Positions 27,566 to 35,546 are shown, counted from the first letter of the stretch. The stretch is DNA of 64,000 nucleotides from Chloracidobacterium sp. (GCA_016706275.1 JADJJY010000001.1:558001-622000), one strand, 5' to 3'. A program made the numbers and translations. Notes: generated from the letters alone by a model not told the origin.

Positions 27566-27931
27566 TCAAGGTTGTCTCAAATGAGTGCTCAAGGAAAAAA
27601 GCATTTTCCCAACTTCATTCGTTTTCTCATATAACTCCTCGAATGTTCCATCATCAATATATTTGAGTTCTATAGCAAGGTATAGATGAGATTTGGTCTC
27701 TGCCACAGAACCGAGAGACATGTTTAGAAAATGAGCAAAATCTTTGTCGGTTCGCCGCCCCTGCCCTTCGGCTATGTTTGACATTATTGATGTTGCTGAG
27801 CGTCTGATCTGACTTCTTAGGTCAAAATCACGTTCAAATACACCAGTTGACGTGATTTGGTAAATTTCCACGCATAATACCTTTGCCTTCTGCCAAGCTT
27901 GTATATCTTCAAATCGCTTAAAGGTAGCCAT
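27566..27931 (-). CDS. Four-helix-bundle protein (23S rRNA intervening-sequence protein family)
   Basis: The 121-residue protein matches the family first known from 23S rRNA intervening sequences (also related to the Avd proteins of diversity-generating retroelements): FEDIQAWQKAKVLCVEIY, RSQIRRSATSIMSNIAEG, FAHFLNMSLGSVAETKSHL. It is predicted to form a four-helix bundle and bind nucleic acid. Its biological role is unknown. ATG at 27931 is chosen because GGAGGA lies just before it, and a TATAAT box is at 27957-27962 on this strand. The gene lies between inverted 9-bp-period arms and carries its own promoter-like box, so it resembles the cargo of a small element. No rRNA gene or reverse transcriptase is nearby. 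Confidence 0.85.
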   Translation of the reverse strand: MATFKRFEDIQAWQKAKVLCVEIYQITSTGVFERDFDLRSQIRRSATSIMSNIAEGQGRRTDKDFAHFLNMSLGSVAETKSHLYLAIELKYIDDGTFEELYEKTNEVGKMLFSLSTHLRQP

Positions 27932-27970
27932 AAATTCCTCCAAATTATGTTTGGCTATTATAGTTTGTAC

Positions 27971-28016
27971 AACTCTCTTCCCAGACTTTCAAAACTTCCA
28001 TTACTTTCACGACTTC
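27971..28016. repeat. Right inverted arm of the four-helix-bundle element
   Basis: On the minus strand this reads as five 9-bp units (AAGTCGTGA, AAGTAATGG, AAGTTTTGA, AAGTCTGGG, AAGAGAGTT). They align to the left arm with a few mismatches, including the shared GGAAGTTT-GAAAGTC core and terminal AGAG. No target-site duplication is evident outside the two arms. Confidence 0.85.
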
Positions 28017-28054
28017 AAATCAAAATGCTACTATCGAAACAGGATAAAAAATAT

Positions 28055-28612
28055 ATGATCGGCCACGACGATAACGACGAAGAAGTTCACTATAAGGTTG
28101 CTGACAAGCGTAAATTCAACTCTGACGGCAGCTTGCGCGAGGGCGTGACGCTCGACGCCGAGCCTGTAAGGACGCCTGTTCCGGCGGCTGACACGCCCGC
28201 TCAACCTGAGTCCCACGTCGAGGATACCTTTATCGACCCGATGGACAAGGTGACTGAAAGCGTGGCTGCGGACGAGGGCGAAGACATTCCCGGAGCCAAC
28301 GATCCGGCGAGTTTTGTTAATTTTCTCTCGACCCTCGCAACCAACGCTGCCGCCTCGCTCGGAGCCGTACCGCATCCGGCGACCGGAAAGCGTTCACTCG
28401 ACCTTGATACAGGCAAATACTGGCTCGATGTGCTCGCGATGATCCGCGATAAAACCAAGGGAAATCTGCATCCAAAAGAAGACCGCCTGCTCGAAGGCCT
28501 GCTCGCCGATCTGCGTTTGCAGTATGTCCAACTTGTCCGTGCGACCGAAGAAAAGCTAAAAGCACAAGCGGCACAGCAATTTTCTGGTGCGGATATTCTC
28601 GGTAAGAAATAG
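28055..28612 (+). CDS. DUF1844 domain protein
   Basis: The C-terminal third matches DUF1844 (FVNFLSTLATNAAASLGAVP, LDTGKYWLDVLAMIRDKTKGN, LLADLRLQYVQLV), a short conserved domain of unknown function common in Acidobacteriota and Planctomycetes. The N-terminal 100 residues are polar, acidic and probably disordered. I prefer ATG at 28055 (AGGA 9 nt upstream) over 28025, which has no Shine-Dalgarno and lies next to the repeat arm. The gene lies between the four-helix-bundle element and the GAGTTCGTT-type hairpin. Confidence 0.82.
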   Translation: MIGHDDNDEEVHYKVADKRKFNSDGSLREGVTLDAEPVRTPVPAADTPAQPESHVEDTFIDPMDKVTESVAADEGEDIPGANDPASFVNFLSTLATNAAASLGAVPHPATGKRSLDLDTGKYWLDVLAMIRDKTKGNLHPKEDRLLEGLLADLRLQYVQLVRATEEKLKAQAAQQFSGADILGKK

Positions 28613-28615
28613 TTT

Positions 28616-28695
28616 GTAGAGTTTTTTGAGTTCGTTGAGTTAATAGAGATTTGCTCAACGAACTCTATTAACCCAACGAACTCAATTAACTCTAC
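28616..28695. repeat. Inverted-repeat hairpin, GAGTTCGTT family
   Basis: Arms 28616-28648 and 28663-28695 are 33 nt each, with only three or so mismatches, around a 14-nt loop. The units are about 9 bp (GAGTTCGTT, GAGTTAATA). It starts 3 bp after the DUF1844 stop codon and its last base precedes the ATG of the next gene directly, leaving no room for a separate ribosome-binding site. Confidence 0.88.
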
Positions 28696-29463
28696 ATGAA
28701 ACTCACGTTCCTAGGCACAGGCACATCGACAGGCGTTCCCTCGATCGGCTGTGACTGCGAGACGTGCCTATCCGACGACCCGCGTGACAAACGCCTTCGT
28801 GTTTCCGTTCTCATCGAGCATCGCGACAAAAAGATCCTCGTCGATACCTCGATCGACTTTCGCCAGCAAGCCCTGCGTGCAAAGATCAGCCACCTCGACG
28901 CAGTTCTGATAACTCATTGCCACGTCGATCATGTGTTTGGCCTTGACGACATCCGACCGCTTAATTTTCGTCACGGTGCAATGGGCGTCTATGCTAACGA
29001 GATCGCCTGGACCGATCTGCGGCGTATTTTTCAATACATCTTTAATCCGACGCATTTCGGAGGCGGCCTGCCGCAACTTGTTCCGCACACCGTCACGCCC
29101 AATGCTCCGTTCTGCATCGGCGACGATCTTGAGATCACGCCGCTCGAAGTGATTCACGGCAAACTGCCGGTGATCGCATACAGGTTTAATGATTTTGCTT
29201 ACGCCACCGATCTCAAGGTAATACCGCCTGCGTCGATGGACGGACTTCGTGATCTCGACGTGCTTGTCCTCGATTGTGTTCGTATCAAACCCCACTCGAC
29301 CCATCTATGTCTCGAAGAAGCGCTCGCCATTATCGAAGATCTAAAGCCAAAACGCGCCTATCTCACACACCTCAATCACGACATACTGCACGAACGAGAT
29401 TCGCGGCTCTTGCCCGACAATGTGCAGTTCGCCTACGACCAATTAGTCGTCGAACAAGCATAA
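28696..29463 (+). CDS. MBL-fold metal-dependent hydrolase (PhnP-like)
   Basis: This 255-residue metallo-beta-lactamase-fold enzyme begins MKLTFLGTGTSTGVPSIGC and has the metal-binding motif THCHVDHVFGLDD, a later aspartate in YATDLK, and a final histidine in LTHLNHD. The CDCETC segment near residue 20 recalls the structural zinc site of PhnP-type cyclic phosphodiesterases. The exact substrate is unknown and no phn genes are nearby. The hairpin directly before the ATG leaves the gene without a visible Shine-Dalgarno. Confidence 0.87.
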   Translation: MKLTFLGTGTSTGVPSIGCDCETCLSDDPRDKRLRVSVLIEHRDKKILVDTSIDFRQQALRAKISHLDAVLITHCHVDHVFGLDDIRPLNFRHGAMGVYANEIAWTDLRRIFQYIFNPTHFGGGLPQLVPHTVTPNAPFCIGDDLEITPLEVIHGKLPVIAYRFNDFAYATDLKVIPPASMDGLRDLDVLVLDCVRIKPHSTHLCLEEALAIIEDLKPKRAYLTHLNHDILHERDSRLLPDNVQFAYDQLVVEQA

Positions 29464-29478
29464 AAACAGGGTTAATTT

Positions 29479-29494
29479 CCAGTGAATTTTGTGT
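29479..29494. promoter_or_regulatory. Weak NrdR-box-like site (distal)
   Basis: CCAGTGAATTTTGTGT matches about 11 of 16 positions of the NrdR box pattern (ACACTATATATTGTGT as I recall it). It is followed by GTTG, as is the better site at 29629. Both sites are preceded by a copy of AAAAACAGGGTT. A spacing of 150 bp is unusual for NrdR pairs. Confidence 0.25.
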
Positions 29495-29628
29495 TGCTAA
29501 ATGTTTAATTCTTGACAAGATTAGACTTGCATAATGCGCCCGTTTTTCGGCGCTGAGATTTTAAGGCGTTACATCACCCAACGCGCTTTAAATGTTGTAA
29601 AAACAGGGTTTAGAAATTTATTTCAAAA

Positions 29629-29644
29629 CCACTACATTTTGTGT
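29629..29644. promoter_or_regulatory. NrdR-box-like site overlapping the nrdAB -35
   Basis: CCACTACATTTTGTGT matches about 13 of 16 positions of the NrdR-box pattern and ends on the first base of the -35 hexamer, a position suited to repression of ribonucleotide reductase genes by NrdR. Confidence 0.4.
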
Positions 29645-29672
29645 TGACAAAGGCTTTTGACTACCATATAGT
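29644..29672 (+). promoter_or_regulatory. nrdAB promoter
   Basis: TTGACA (29644-29649) and TATAGT (29667-29672) are separated by exactly 17 bp. Transcription from about 29679 would give a leader of nearly 200 nt before nrdA. AAAGGCTTTT (29649-29658) and AAAAGCCTTT (29689-29698) form a perfect inverted repeat bracketing the -10 box and may be an operator. Confidence 0.65.
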
Positions 29673-29682
29673 CTATATCCAC

Positions 29683-29783
29683 TGCAGGAAAAGCCTTTGA
29701 TTATTTATCCAAAGACCCGCCTGCATTTACATAAAAATCATGGTGTGAAACACGGCCCTGCTTGCCGCAACCGTCACGCAGGG
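29683..29783 (+). promoter_or_regulatory. Structured nrdAB leader resembling a cobalamin riboswitch
   Basis: The leader contains GGTGTGAAACACGGCCCTG followed by CCGCAACCGT, close to the cobalamin-riboswitch core (GGTGnnAAnCCGGnnCnG then CCCGCAACTGT). TGCAGG (29683) can pair with CCTGCA (29720), and CCCTGC (29756) with GCAGGG (29778). The usual GGGAA before the core and a clear 3' conserved box are missing, so this is a resemblance only. B12 control of class Ia reductases is known from Streptomyces. The remainder of the 412-bp spacer holds the promoter, box-like sites and terminator listed separately; 29498-29598 shows nothing I recognise. Confidence 0.38.
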
Positions 29784-29808
29784 AGGTAGAACTTCCTACC
29801 CCTTTTTT
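29781..29808 (+). terminator. Attenuator-like terminator in the nrdAB leader
   Basis: GG-A-GGTAG and CTACC-CC form a short stem (bulged A) around AACTTC, followed by TTTTTT at 29803-29808. The GGG at 29781-29783 is also part of the CCCTGC/GCAGGG stem, so the two structures exclude each other, as in a riboswitch attenuator. Confidence 0.45.
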
Positions 29809-29875
29809 CACCCCGAATGGCTCTATAGCGTTACCTTTTTTCGAAGTTCAACGTGAGGAGAATTGACGACTCGAT

Positions 29876-32287
29876 ATGGATAATTTTTCACCACAAACCG
29901 GAACCGCCGCCGCCCGCCAAACTGATAACTCGACCCAGACGACGATGCAGGTCAAAAAGCGTAATGGTTCGCTCGAGCCGGTCGATATCAATAAGATCGT
30001 CCGGGCCATCTCGCGTTGCACCGAGACGCTGCCCAATGTCGATGTAATGCGGATCGCGACCAAGACGATCAGCGGCCTGTATGACGGAGCGACGACGAGC
30101 GAGCTGGATAAGCTGTCGATCCAGACAGCGGCGAGCCTTATTTTCGAAGAACCGGAATATTCGCGTGTCGCCGCGCGTCTGCTCAATCAATATATCGAGA
30201 AAGAAGTTCGCAATCAGGAGATACATTCGTTCTCACAATCGATCGCGTTTGGCGTAAAAGAAGGGTTGATCGGTGAGCGGGTCGCCCAGTTTGTAACTGA
30301 GAACAGCCGCAAACTTAATGACGCGATCGATCAGACGCGTAACGCCAAATTTGAGTTCTTTGGACTGCGCACATTATATGATCGGTATCTTTTGAAAAAT
30401 CCTGAGACCCGTGACGTGATCGAGTCGCCGCAGTTTTTCTGGATGCGTGTCGCATGCGGTTTGGCCGAAAGCCCGCATGAGGCGATCGATCTCTATAATC
30501 TATTTTCGTCGCTTGAGTACGTTCCATCGACCCCAACGCTCTTCAATTCGGGCACAAAGCATGAGCAATTATCGTCGTGCTTTTTGCTCGACAGCCCGCA
30601 GGACAGCCTCGATAGCATCTACAAAAAGTATTCCGATGTCGCCATGCTCTCCAAGTTCTCCGGCGGCATCGGAATCGCCTATCACCGCGTCCGTTCACAG
30701 GGTTCGCTTATTCGCGGCACCAACGGCCACTCGAACGGCATCGTACCGTGGCTCAAGACGCTTGATTCGAGCGTGTCGGCAGTAAATCAGGGCGGCAAAC
30801 GCAAAGGTGCTTGCTGTGTGTATCTCGAAACCTGGCACGCTGATATCGAGGATTTCCTCGAGCTTCGCGAAAACACGGGCGACGATGCCCGACGCACACA
30901 CAACTTAAATCTCGCAAACTGGATACCCGACCTCTTTATGAAGAGGGTCCAAAATGACGGCGTCTGGTCGCTGTTTGACCCAAAGGTCGTGCCGCATTTC
31001 CCTGACCTTTACGGGGAGGAATTTGAAACGGCGTATGCCCAAGCCGAAACCGAAGGTCTATTTATGCGGCAGGTCCAGGCTCGCGACCTGTACGCCAAGA
31101 TGATGCGTGCGATGGCTCAGACCGGCAACGGCTGGATGACATTCAAAGATTCGAGCAATCGTAAATCGAACCAAACAGGCCGTCCGGAGAATGTAGTTCA
31201 CCTTTCAAATCTTTGCACCGAGATCATCGAGGTCACGTCGGACAAAGAAACCGCCGTCTGTAATCTCGGTTCGATCAACGCGGCACGCTATGTAAAAGAC
31301 GGCCAATTTGATTACGAAAAGCTGCACCGCAACGTGCGTCTTGCCGTCCGTCAACTTGATAAGGTGATCGACCTCAATTACTACGCGATCCCGAGCACGG
31401 CTGACTCCAATAATCGCTGGCGCAATATTGGGCTTGGGTTGATGGGGCTCCAAGACGTTTTCTTTCAGATGCGTCTGGCTTTCGATTCGGACGAGGCTCG
31501 TAAGATCTCGGCGAAAATCCAAGAAGAGATCTATTACGCTGCACTCGACGCCTCAAGCGATCTCGCCATTGAACGCGGTCCACATCCGGCGTTTATCGAA
31601 ACCCGTGCGGCACAGGGCGATCTGCAATTTGATCTGTGGGGCGTGACGCCCGACGACATGGGCCGCTGGAACGCGATCCGTGAAAAGATCAAAACGACTG
31701 GCCTGCGCAACAGCCTGATGATCGCCATCGCACCAACCGCGACGATCGCATCGATCGCCGGCTGTTACGAGTGCATCGAGCCGCAGGTGTCGAACCTCTT
31801 CAAACGCGAGACGCTCTCTGGTGATTTCGTTCAGATCAATAAGTACCTCGTTGAAGAACTCAAGGTCCTCGGGCTCTGGACCGACGAGATCCGCAACAAG
31901 ATCAAGCTCGCCGAGGGTTCGGTGCAGGACATCGAGGAATTTAACGACGAGTTAAAGCTGATCTACCGCACGGCGTGGGAGATACCTATGCGTTCCCTGA
32001 TCGACATGATGGCCGACCGCGGGGCATTTATCGACCAATCGGCGTCGCTCAACTTGTTCATGGAGAGCCCAAATATCGGCAAGCTCTCGTCGATGTACAT
32101 GTATGCGTGGCAAAAGGGCCTCAAGACGACGTATTATCTTCGCTCGCGGCCCGCAACACGAATTGCACAGGTCGCCGCCGCGGATAACATTGCATCCGTG
32201 ATCGATGAACCAAAGAAGATTTACACCGACGAGGAAGCGTTGGTGTGCTCGCTCGAAAACCCTGAAGCATGCGAGGCATGCCAATAG
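29876..32287 (+). CDS. nrdA: Class Ia ribonucleoside-diphosphate reductase, alpha subunit
   Basis: NrdA reduces ribonucleotides to deoxyribonucleotides with a radical from NrdB. The 803-residue protein has an N-terminal ATP-cone (from MQVKKRNGSLEPVDINKIV, about residues 24-110), so it should be allosterically controlled by ATP/dATP. The catalytic barrel follows with SSCFLLDSPQDS, the finger-loop motif NLCTEI, and PTATIASIAGCYECIEPQ; the C-terminus ends in the redox pair CEAC. GAGGAG lies about 17 nt before the ATG at 29876, rather far. It overlaps or adjoins nrdB. Confidence 0.95.
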   Translation: MDNFSPQTGTAAARQTDNSTQTTMQVKKRNGSLEPVDINKIVRAISRCTETLPNVDVMRIATKTISGLYDGATTSELDKLSIQTAASLIFEEPEYSRVAARLLNQYIEKEVRNQEIHSFSQSIAFGVKEGLIGERVAQFVTENSRKLNDAIDQTRNAKFEFFGLRTLYDRYLLKNPETRDVIESPQFFWMRVACGLAESPHEAIDLYNLFSSLEYVPSTPTLFNSGTKHEQLSSCFLLDSPQDSLDSIYKKYSDVAMLSKFSGGIGIAYHRVRSQGSLIRGTNGHSNGIVPWLKTLDSSVSAVNQGGKRKGACCVYLETWHADIEDFLELRENTGDDARRTHNLNLANWIPDLFMKRVQNDGVWSLFDPKVVPHFPDLYGEEFETAYAQAETEGLFMRQVQARDLYAKMMRAMAQTGNGWMTFKDSSNRKSNQTGRPENVVHLSNLCTEIIEVTSDKETAVCNLGSINAARYVKDGQFDYEKLHRNVRLAVRQLDKVIDLNYYAIPSTADSNNRWRNIGLGLMGLQDVFFQMRLAFDSDEARKISAKIQEEIYYAALDASSDLAIERGPHPAFIETRAAQGDLQFDLWGVTPDDMGRWNAIREKIKTTGLRNSLMIAIAPTATIASIAGCYECIEPQVSNLFKRETLSGDFVQINKYLVEELKVLGLWTDEIRNKIKLAEGSVQDIEEFNDELKLIYRTAWEIPMRSLIDMMADRGAFIDQSASLNLFMESPNIGKLSSMYMYAWQKGLKTTYYLRSRPATRIAQVAAADNIASVIDEPKKIYTDEEALVCSLENPEACEACQ

Positions 32288-32295
32288 AGAATATT

Positions 32296-33294
32296 ATGCT
32301 ACTTGACCCTGGATTTGATCTAACACTTCGCCCGATGAAGTACCCGGACTTTTACGAAATGTACCGGAACTCCATCAAGAATACTTGGACCGTCGAAGAG
32401 GTCGATTTTTCGACCGACGTGATGGATCTGAAAAACAAGATGACCGCTTCGGAGCGGCATATGATCAACCGTCTGGTGGCGTTTTTTGCGACCGGCGACT
32501 CGATAGTGTCGAACAACCTCGTGCTAAATCTGTACAAGCACATCAATTCGCCCGAGGCCCGGATGTATCTCTCTCGTCAGCTTTACGAGGAAGCTGTCCA
32601 CGTTCAGTTTTACTTGACGCTGCTCGATACCTATATCCCCGATCATCACGAACGCGAACAGGCATTTGCAGCGGTTGACAATATCCCGTCGATACATAAA
32701 AAGGCAGAGTTTTGTTTCAAATGGATCGACTCGATCAACAATCTTGACAGCCTGAAAGGCCCGGGCGACCGCAAGATGTTTTTGCTCAATCTGATCTGCT
32801 TTGCAACATGTATCGAGGGACTTTTCTTCTTTGCAGCGTTTGCATACGTCTATTTTCTGCGGTCAAAAGGTTTGCTACACGGGCTTGCGGCGGGTACAAA
32901 CTGGGTGTTTCGCGATGAGTCGGCGCATATGAAATTTGCTCTCGAGGTCGTCAACACAGTCCGAAAAGAAGAGCCGCTTTTATTTGACGCCGAGCTTGAA
33001 CGCAGCGTGGCTGCAATGATAGACGAGGCAGTCGATTGCGAGATGCAGTTTGCCCAAGACATTTTGAGCGGCGGTATTTCAGGGTTGTCGGTAGGCGACA
33101 TGCGGCAGTATTTGGAATATATCGCCGATCAACGTCTAGCTATGCTCGGCATGCAGAAAGTGTACGGAGCGAAAAATCCTTTCTCGTTCATGGATCTGCA
33201 GGACGTACAGGAACTCGCCAACTTTTTCGAACGCCGCGTTTCTGCCTATCAAGTCGCGGTCGCCGGCGAGGTCAGCTTTAGCGAAACCTTCTAG
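32296..33294 (+). CDS. nrdB: Class Ia ribonucleoside-diphosphate reductase, beta subunit
   Basis: NrdB houses the di-metal/tyrosyl-radical cofactor. Ligands are visible in TASERHMINRLVAFF, the segment EEAVHVQFY (Glu, His and the radical tyrosine at the E. coli Y122 position), CIEGLFFF and FRDESAHMKFA. A tyrosine, not phenylalanine, at the radical site points to class Ia/Ib chemistry rather than Ic. I chose ATG 32296 because AGAG lies 8 nt upstream and the family begins LLDPGFDLTLRPMKYP; ATGs at 32269 and 32278 inside the nrdA end are alternatives that would give translational coupling. A strong hairpin follows. Confidence 0.94.
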   Translation: MLLDPGFDLTLRPMKYPDFYEMYRNSIKNTWTVEEVDFSTDVMDLKNKMTASERHMINRLVAFFATGDSIVSNNLVLNLYKHINSPEARMYLSRQLYEEAVHVQFYLTLLDTYIPDHHEREQAFAAVDNIPSIHKKAEFCFKWIDSINNLDSLKGPGDRKMFLLNLICFATCIEGLFFFAAFAYVYFLRSKGLLHGLAAGTNWVFRDESAHMKFALEVVNTVRKEEPLLFDAELERSVAAMIDEAVDCEMQFAQDILSGGISGLSVGDMRQYLEYIADQRLAMLGMQKVYGAKNPFSFMDLQDVQELANFFERRVSAYQVAVAGEVSFSETF

Positions 33295-33315
33295 ACGCTG
33301 TTCATCTTTGAGAAA

Positions 33316-33340
33316 AAGCCGGGCAAAATTCGCCCGGCTT
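33316..33340. terminator. Bidirectional terminator between nrdB and the HAF protein gene
   Basis: AAGCCGGGC and GCCCGGCTT form a perfect 9-bp stem with a 7-nt loop. On the minus strand it is followed by TTTTT, so it is strongest for the convergent HAF gene, but it can also stop nrdB transcripts. Confidence 0.8.
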
Positions 33341-33369
33341 AAATACCACTAACTGGCCATAGTCTATCT

Positions 33370-35349
33370 TCAACGAGTTATCGTCGCGGTTAACTGACTT
33401 CCCGCGGCATCAAACCGATAACCGGTTTTCGCGACATTTGTCACTGTCAACCGGTAAGTTCCGGGGATCGACCTTACGGTAAAAACAGCCGCGCCGCGAG
33501 TGTCGGTTTGGGCTGTTCGAGTCAACCTCTTACTCTTGGGTGTCTGCCACAAAACGTCTACAGTCGCGCCCGGAACCGCATTTCCGGCTGCGTCCCGGAC
33601 GAAAACGAGTCCTGTTACAAAGACAGTCGAGCCGCCGGTCGCTGTTAGTTGAATACTGCTGACGCGCATTTGCGGCATTCCAGTACCAACGTTTACATTT
33701 ACCTCGACCTGATTCCAGTTACCAAGCGTATCGTATGCGAAGGACCTTAGCCGATATGTCGCCGGTGTGAGTGAGCTTGTGTTCCAATTCGCGTTAAGGT
33801 CGCCGCCACTTGTGGACGATCCGATCACGACTTGCTGACCCGCGTACTGGTTCCAAAAACTGATCTCTTGATACTCGATCGCGACATTATCCGTAGCCCT
33901 TGCCCGTACCGGGACGATCCCCGAAACATTTGCACCCTCGGCAGGTTCTAAAAGAGCCACGGTGGGCGGCGTGGTATCCAGCGGAGTTGCTGGTGATGTA
34001 ACAGTTATAATATTTGACCAAGGGCTAGGGCCTGCGAGTCCGGTGGCCCGGACCCGATAGTTGTATGTGATATTGACCCCGACAGTTGTATCACGGTGAT
34101 TTGCGGCAGTTCCGGGCGGCGTCAGAGCAAGCGTCGTCCAGTCCGTCGAACCCGACACGACTCGCTGTAGCTCATAACCACGAGTCAGGGGGCTGGTGTT
34201 GACCCACGTTATGTCGATCGAGTTGAATGGTTCCATTCGGGTCGCCGTATGGGAAACCCCATTGAGATCGGTCGGAGCGGTGGGTGTCGGTAAAGCACCG
34301 ATCGGCGTTAACAGAACCGCTCCGGTTTCTCCGGTGACGGTATTTCGTCCGACCGTTGCAACCATCCTTAGATCATTCACCAAAGCTCCGTTGCCGGTGA
34401 TCGTCCAACCCGCATTTCTTACTGCCGGATCGAGCAGATTTCCGACAGCATACGTACCAAGTCCGTCAAGATACAGGCCGGCCCCCAGCTCTCCATAACC
34501 GATGTCACCAAGGCTGTTGATGCTGTAAGCCGTTGTGTAACGACTTGAACCCGCAATAAATGTCCAGCCGCCGGTCGGGGCATAACGAAATACCGAAACG
34601 ATATTAAGCGAGGATGATCGAAGCGATGCTGCTCCGGCGATCATTCCGCTAGCGTTTATCGCGACGCCAGTGACAGCGTTGTAATTCGCCGGGCCTTGTC
34701 CGATAACGTCTACCTGCCCGGTTGCCAGGTTCAGTCTTTCTTGGCCTCCGATTATGAATCCGGAGTTGTTAATATCACGCGGCACGATCCAAAACCCAAA
34801 CGTCGTTAGATCGGTAAACCCGGTGGTGTCGCTGTAGATCCATCCAGTCCCGGTCGGCTGATATCCTAATGTGCGTCTGGCACCGATTATCTGGCCGAGG
34901 TCATTGATCGCGGTCGCGTACGACGATGGGTCGTTTGCAATTCGCGGCAATATCTCAAGTGTGTAACCGCCTGTTCCGCGGGTCCAGCGGACGGCTACCG
35001 GATTCCATTGCGGGCTAAACGAAACTCCGACAATGACCCCGCTATTATTGATATCGGTTGGAAAGGTGCTCATTGACCCGGCGGGAGCCGGTAGCGTCAC
35101 CCACGGCAACCCATCCGAACTAACGAGGGGTTCGTATGTTGATCCTGTCGTTCTCACACCGACGACGGTTCCCGAGTTGTTTATCGCCGATGGCGAGCCA
35201 TTACCGAGAAAGTCGAGATCGAATGCAGGAGGAACGCCCTGAGCGTTGGTCGAAGATAGATTGCCCGTCAGCAGGAGCAGTAAAAGGAGAATAAGGCGTA
35301 TCGTATATGAACGGAAATTTGTGTCGTGACGAAAAAACTCTGATGGCAT
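33370..35349 (-). CDS. Secreted HAF-repeat / fibronectin III / Ig-like protein
   Basis: The 659-residue protein has a signal peptide (TIRLILLLLLLLTGNLSSTNA), then several HAF-type repeats (INNSGTVVGV, INNSGVIVGV, INDLGQIIGA, INNSGFIIGG) across about residues 50-330, a fibronectin type III module (about 350-450, with GYELQRVVSGSTDWT), a bacterial Ig-like module (PPTVALLEPAEGANVSGIVP) and a final carboxypeptidase-regulatory-like module (GNAVPGATVDVLW). No catalytic domain or sorting signal is visible, so it is probably an extracellular structural or adhesive protein. GGGAGG lies before the ATG. Confidence 0.82.
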   Translation of the reverse strand: MPSEFFRHDTNFRSYTIRLILLLLLLLTGNLSSTNAQGVPPAFDLDFLGNGSPSAINNSGTVVGVRTTGSTYEPLVSSDGLPWVTLPAPAGSMSTFPTDINNSGVIVGVSFSPQWNPVAVRWTRGTGGYTLEILPRIANDPSSYATAINDLGQIIGARRTLGYQPTGTGWIYSDTTGFTDLTTFGFWIVPRDINNSGFIIGGQERLNLATGQVDVIGQGPANYNAVTGVAINASGMIAGAASLRSSSLNIVSVFRYAPTGGWTFIAGSSRYTTAYSINSLGDIGYGELGAGLYLDGLGTYAVGNLLDPAVRNAGWTITGNGALVNDLRMVATVGRNTVTGETGAVLLTPIGALPTPTAPTDLNGVSHTATRMEPFNSIDITWVNTSPLTRGYELQRVVSGSTDWTTLALTPPGTAANHRDTTVGVNITYNYRVRATGLAGPSPWSNIITVTSPATPLDTTPPTVALLEPAEGANVSGIVPVRARATDNVAIEYQEISFWNQYAGQQVVIGSSTSGGDLNANWNTSSLTPATYRLRSFAYDTLGNWNQVEVNVNVGTGMPQMRVSSIQLTATGGSTVFVTGLVFVRDAAGNAVPGATVDVLWQTPKSKRLTRTAQTDTRGAAVFTVRSIPGTYRLTVTNVAKTGYRFDAAGSQLTATITR

Positions 35350-35429
35350 AATACTTTCCTCCCAGAGGATGATCCCATCACACGAGTCGTCATCGGTCTT
35401 TTCGGCGGCTTCTAGATGAGTAAATCCGC

Positions 35430-35446
35430 TTGTACCCAGAGTACAA
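35430..35446. promoter_or_regulatory. Palindrome TTGTAC-N5-GTACAA
   Basis: This perfect 6-bp inverted repeat lies about 80 bp upstream of the HAF protein gene. It is a candidate regulator site; no family can be assigned. Confidence 0.35.
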
Positions 35447-35490
35447 ACTACTCCTCTAAACTAAAGGTAGCATTAGCCGGATTTGTCTCG

Positions 35491-35506
35491 TGTGACCCCA
35501 GTCACA
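35491..35506. promoter_or_regulatory. CRP-type site TGTGA-N6-TCACA
   Basis: TGTGACCCCAGTCACA fits the exact half-site and spacer pattern of CRP-family regulators. It is about 140 bp upstream of the HAF protein gene and 40 bp past the end of the DUF3465 gene. The Crp/Fnr regulator encoded at 395-1078 could be the ligand, but this is an inference. Confidence 0.45.
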
Positions 35507-35546
35507 GACTGGACAAAATTGCTCATTTCCTTGAAATTGCGGGGCC

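Noticed and set aside
27566..27931. Four-helix-bundle gene as a 23S rRNA intervening sequence or part of a diversity-generating retroelement
   Set aside because: No 23S rRNA, reverse transcriptase or variable/template repeat lies nearby.
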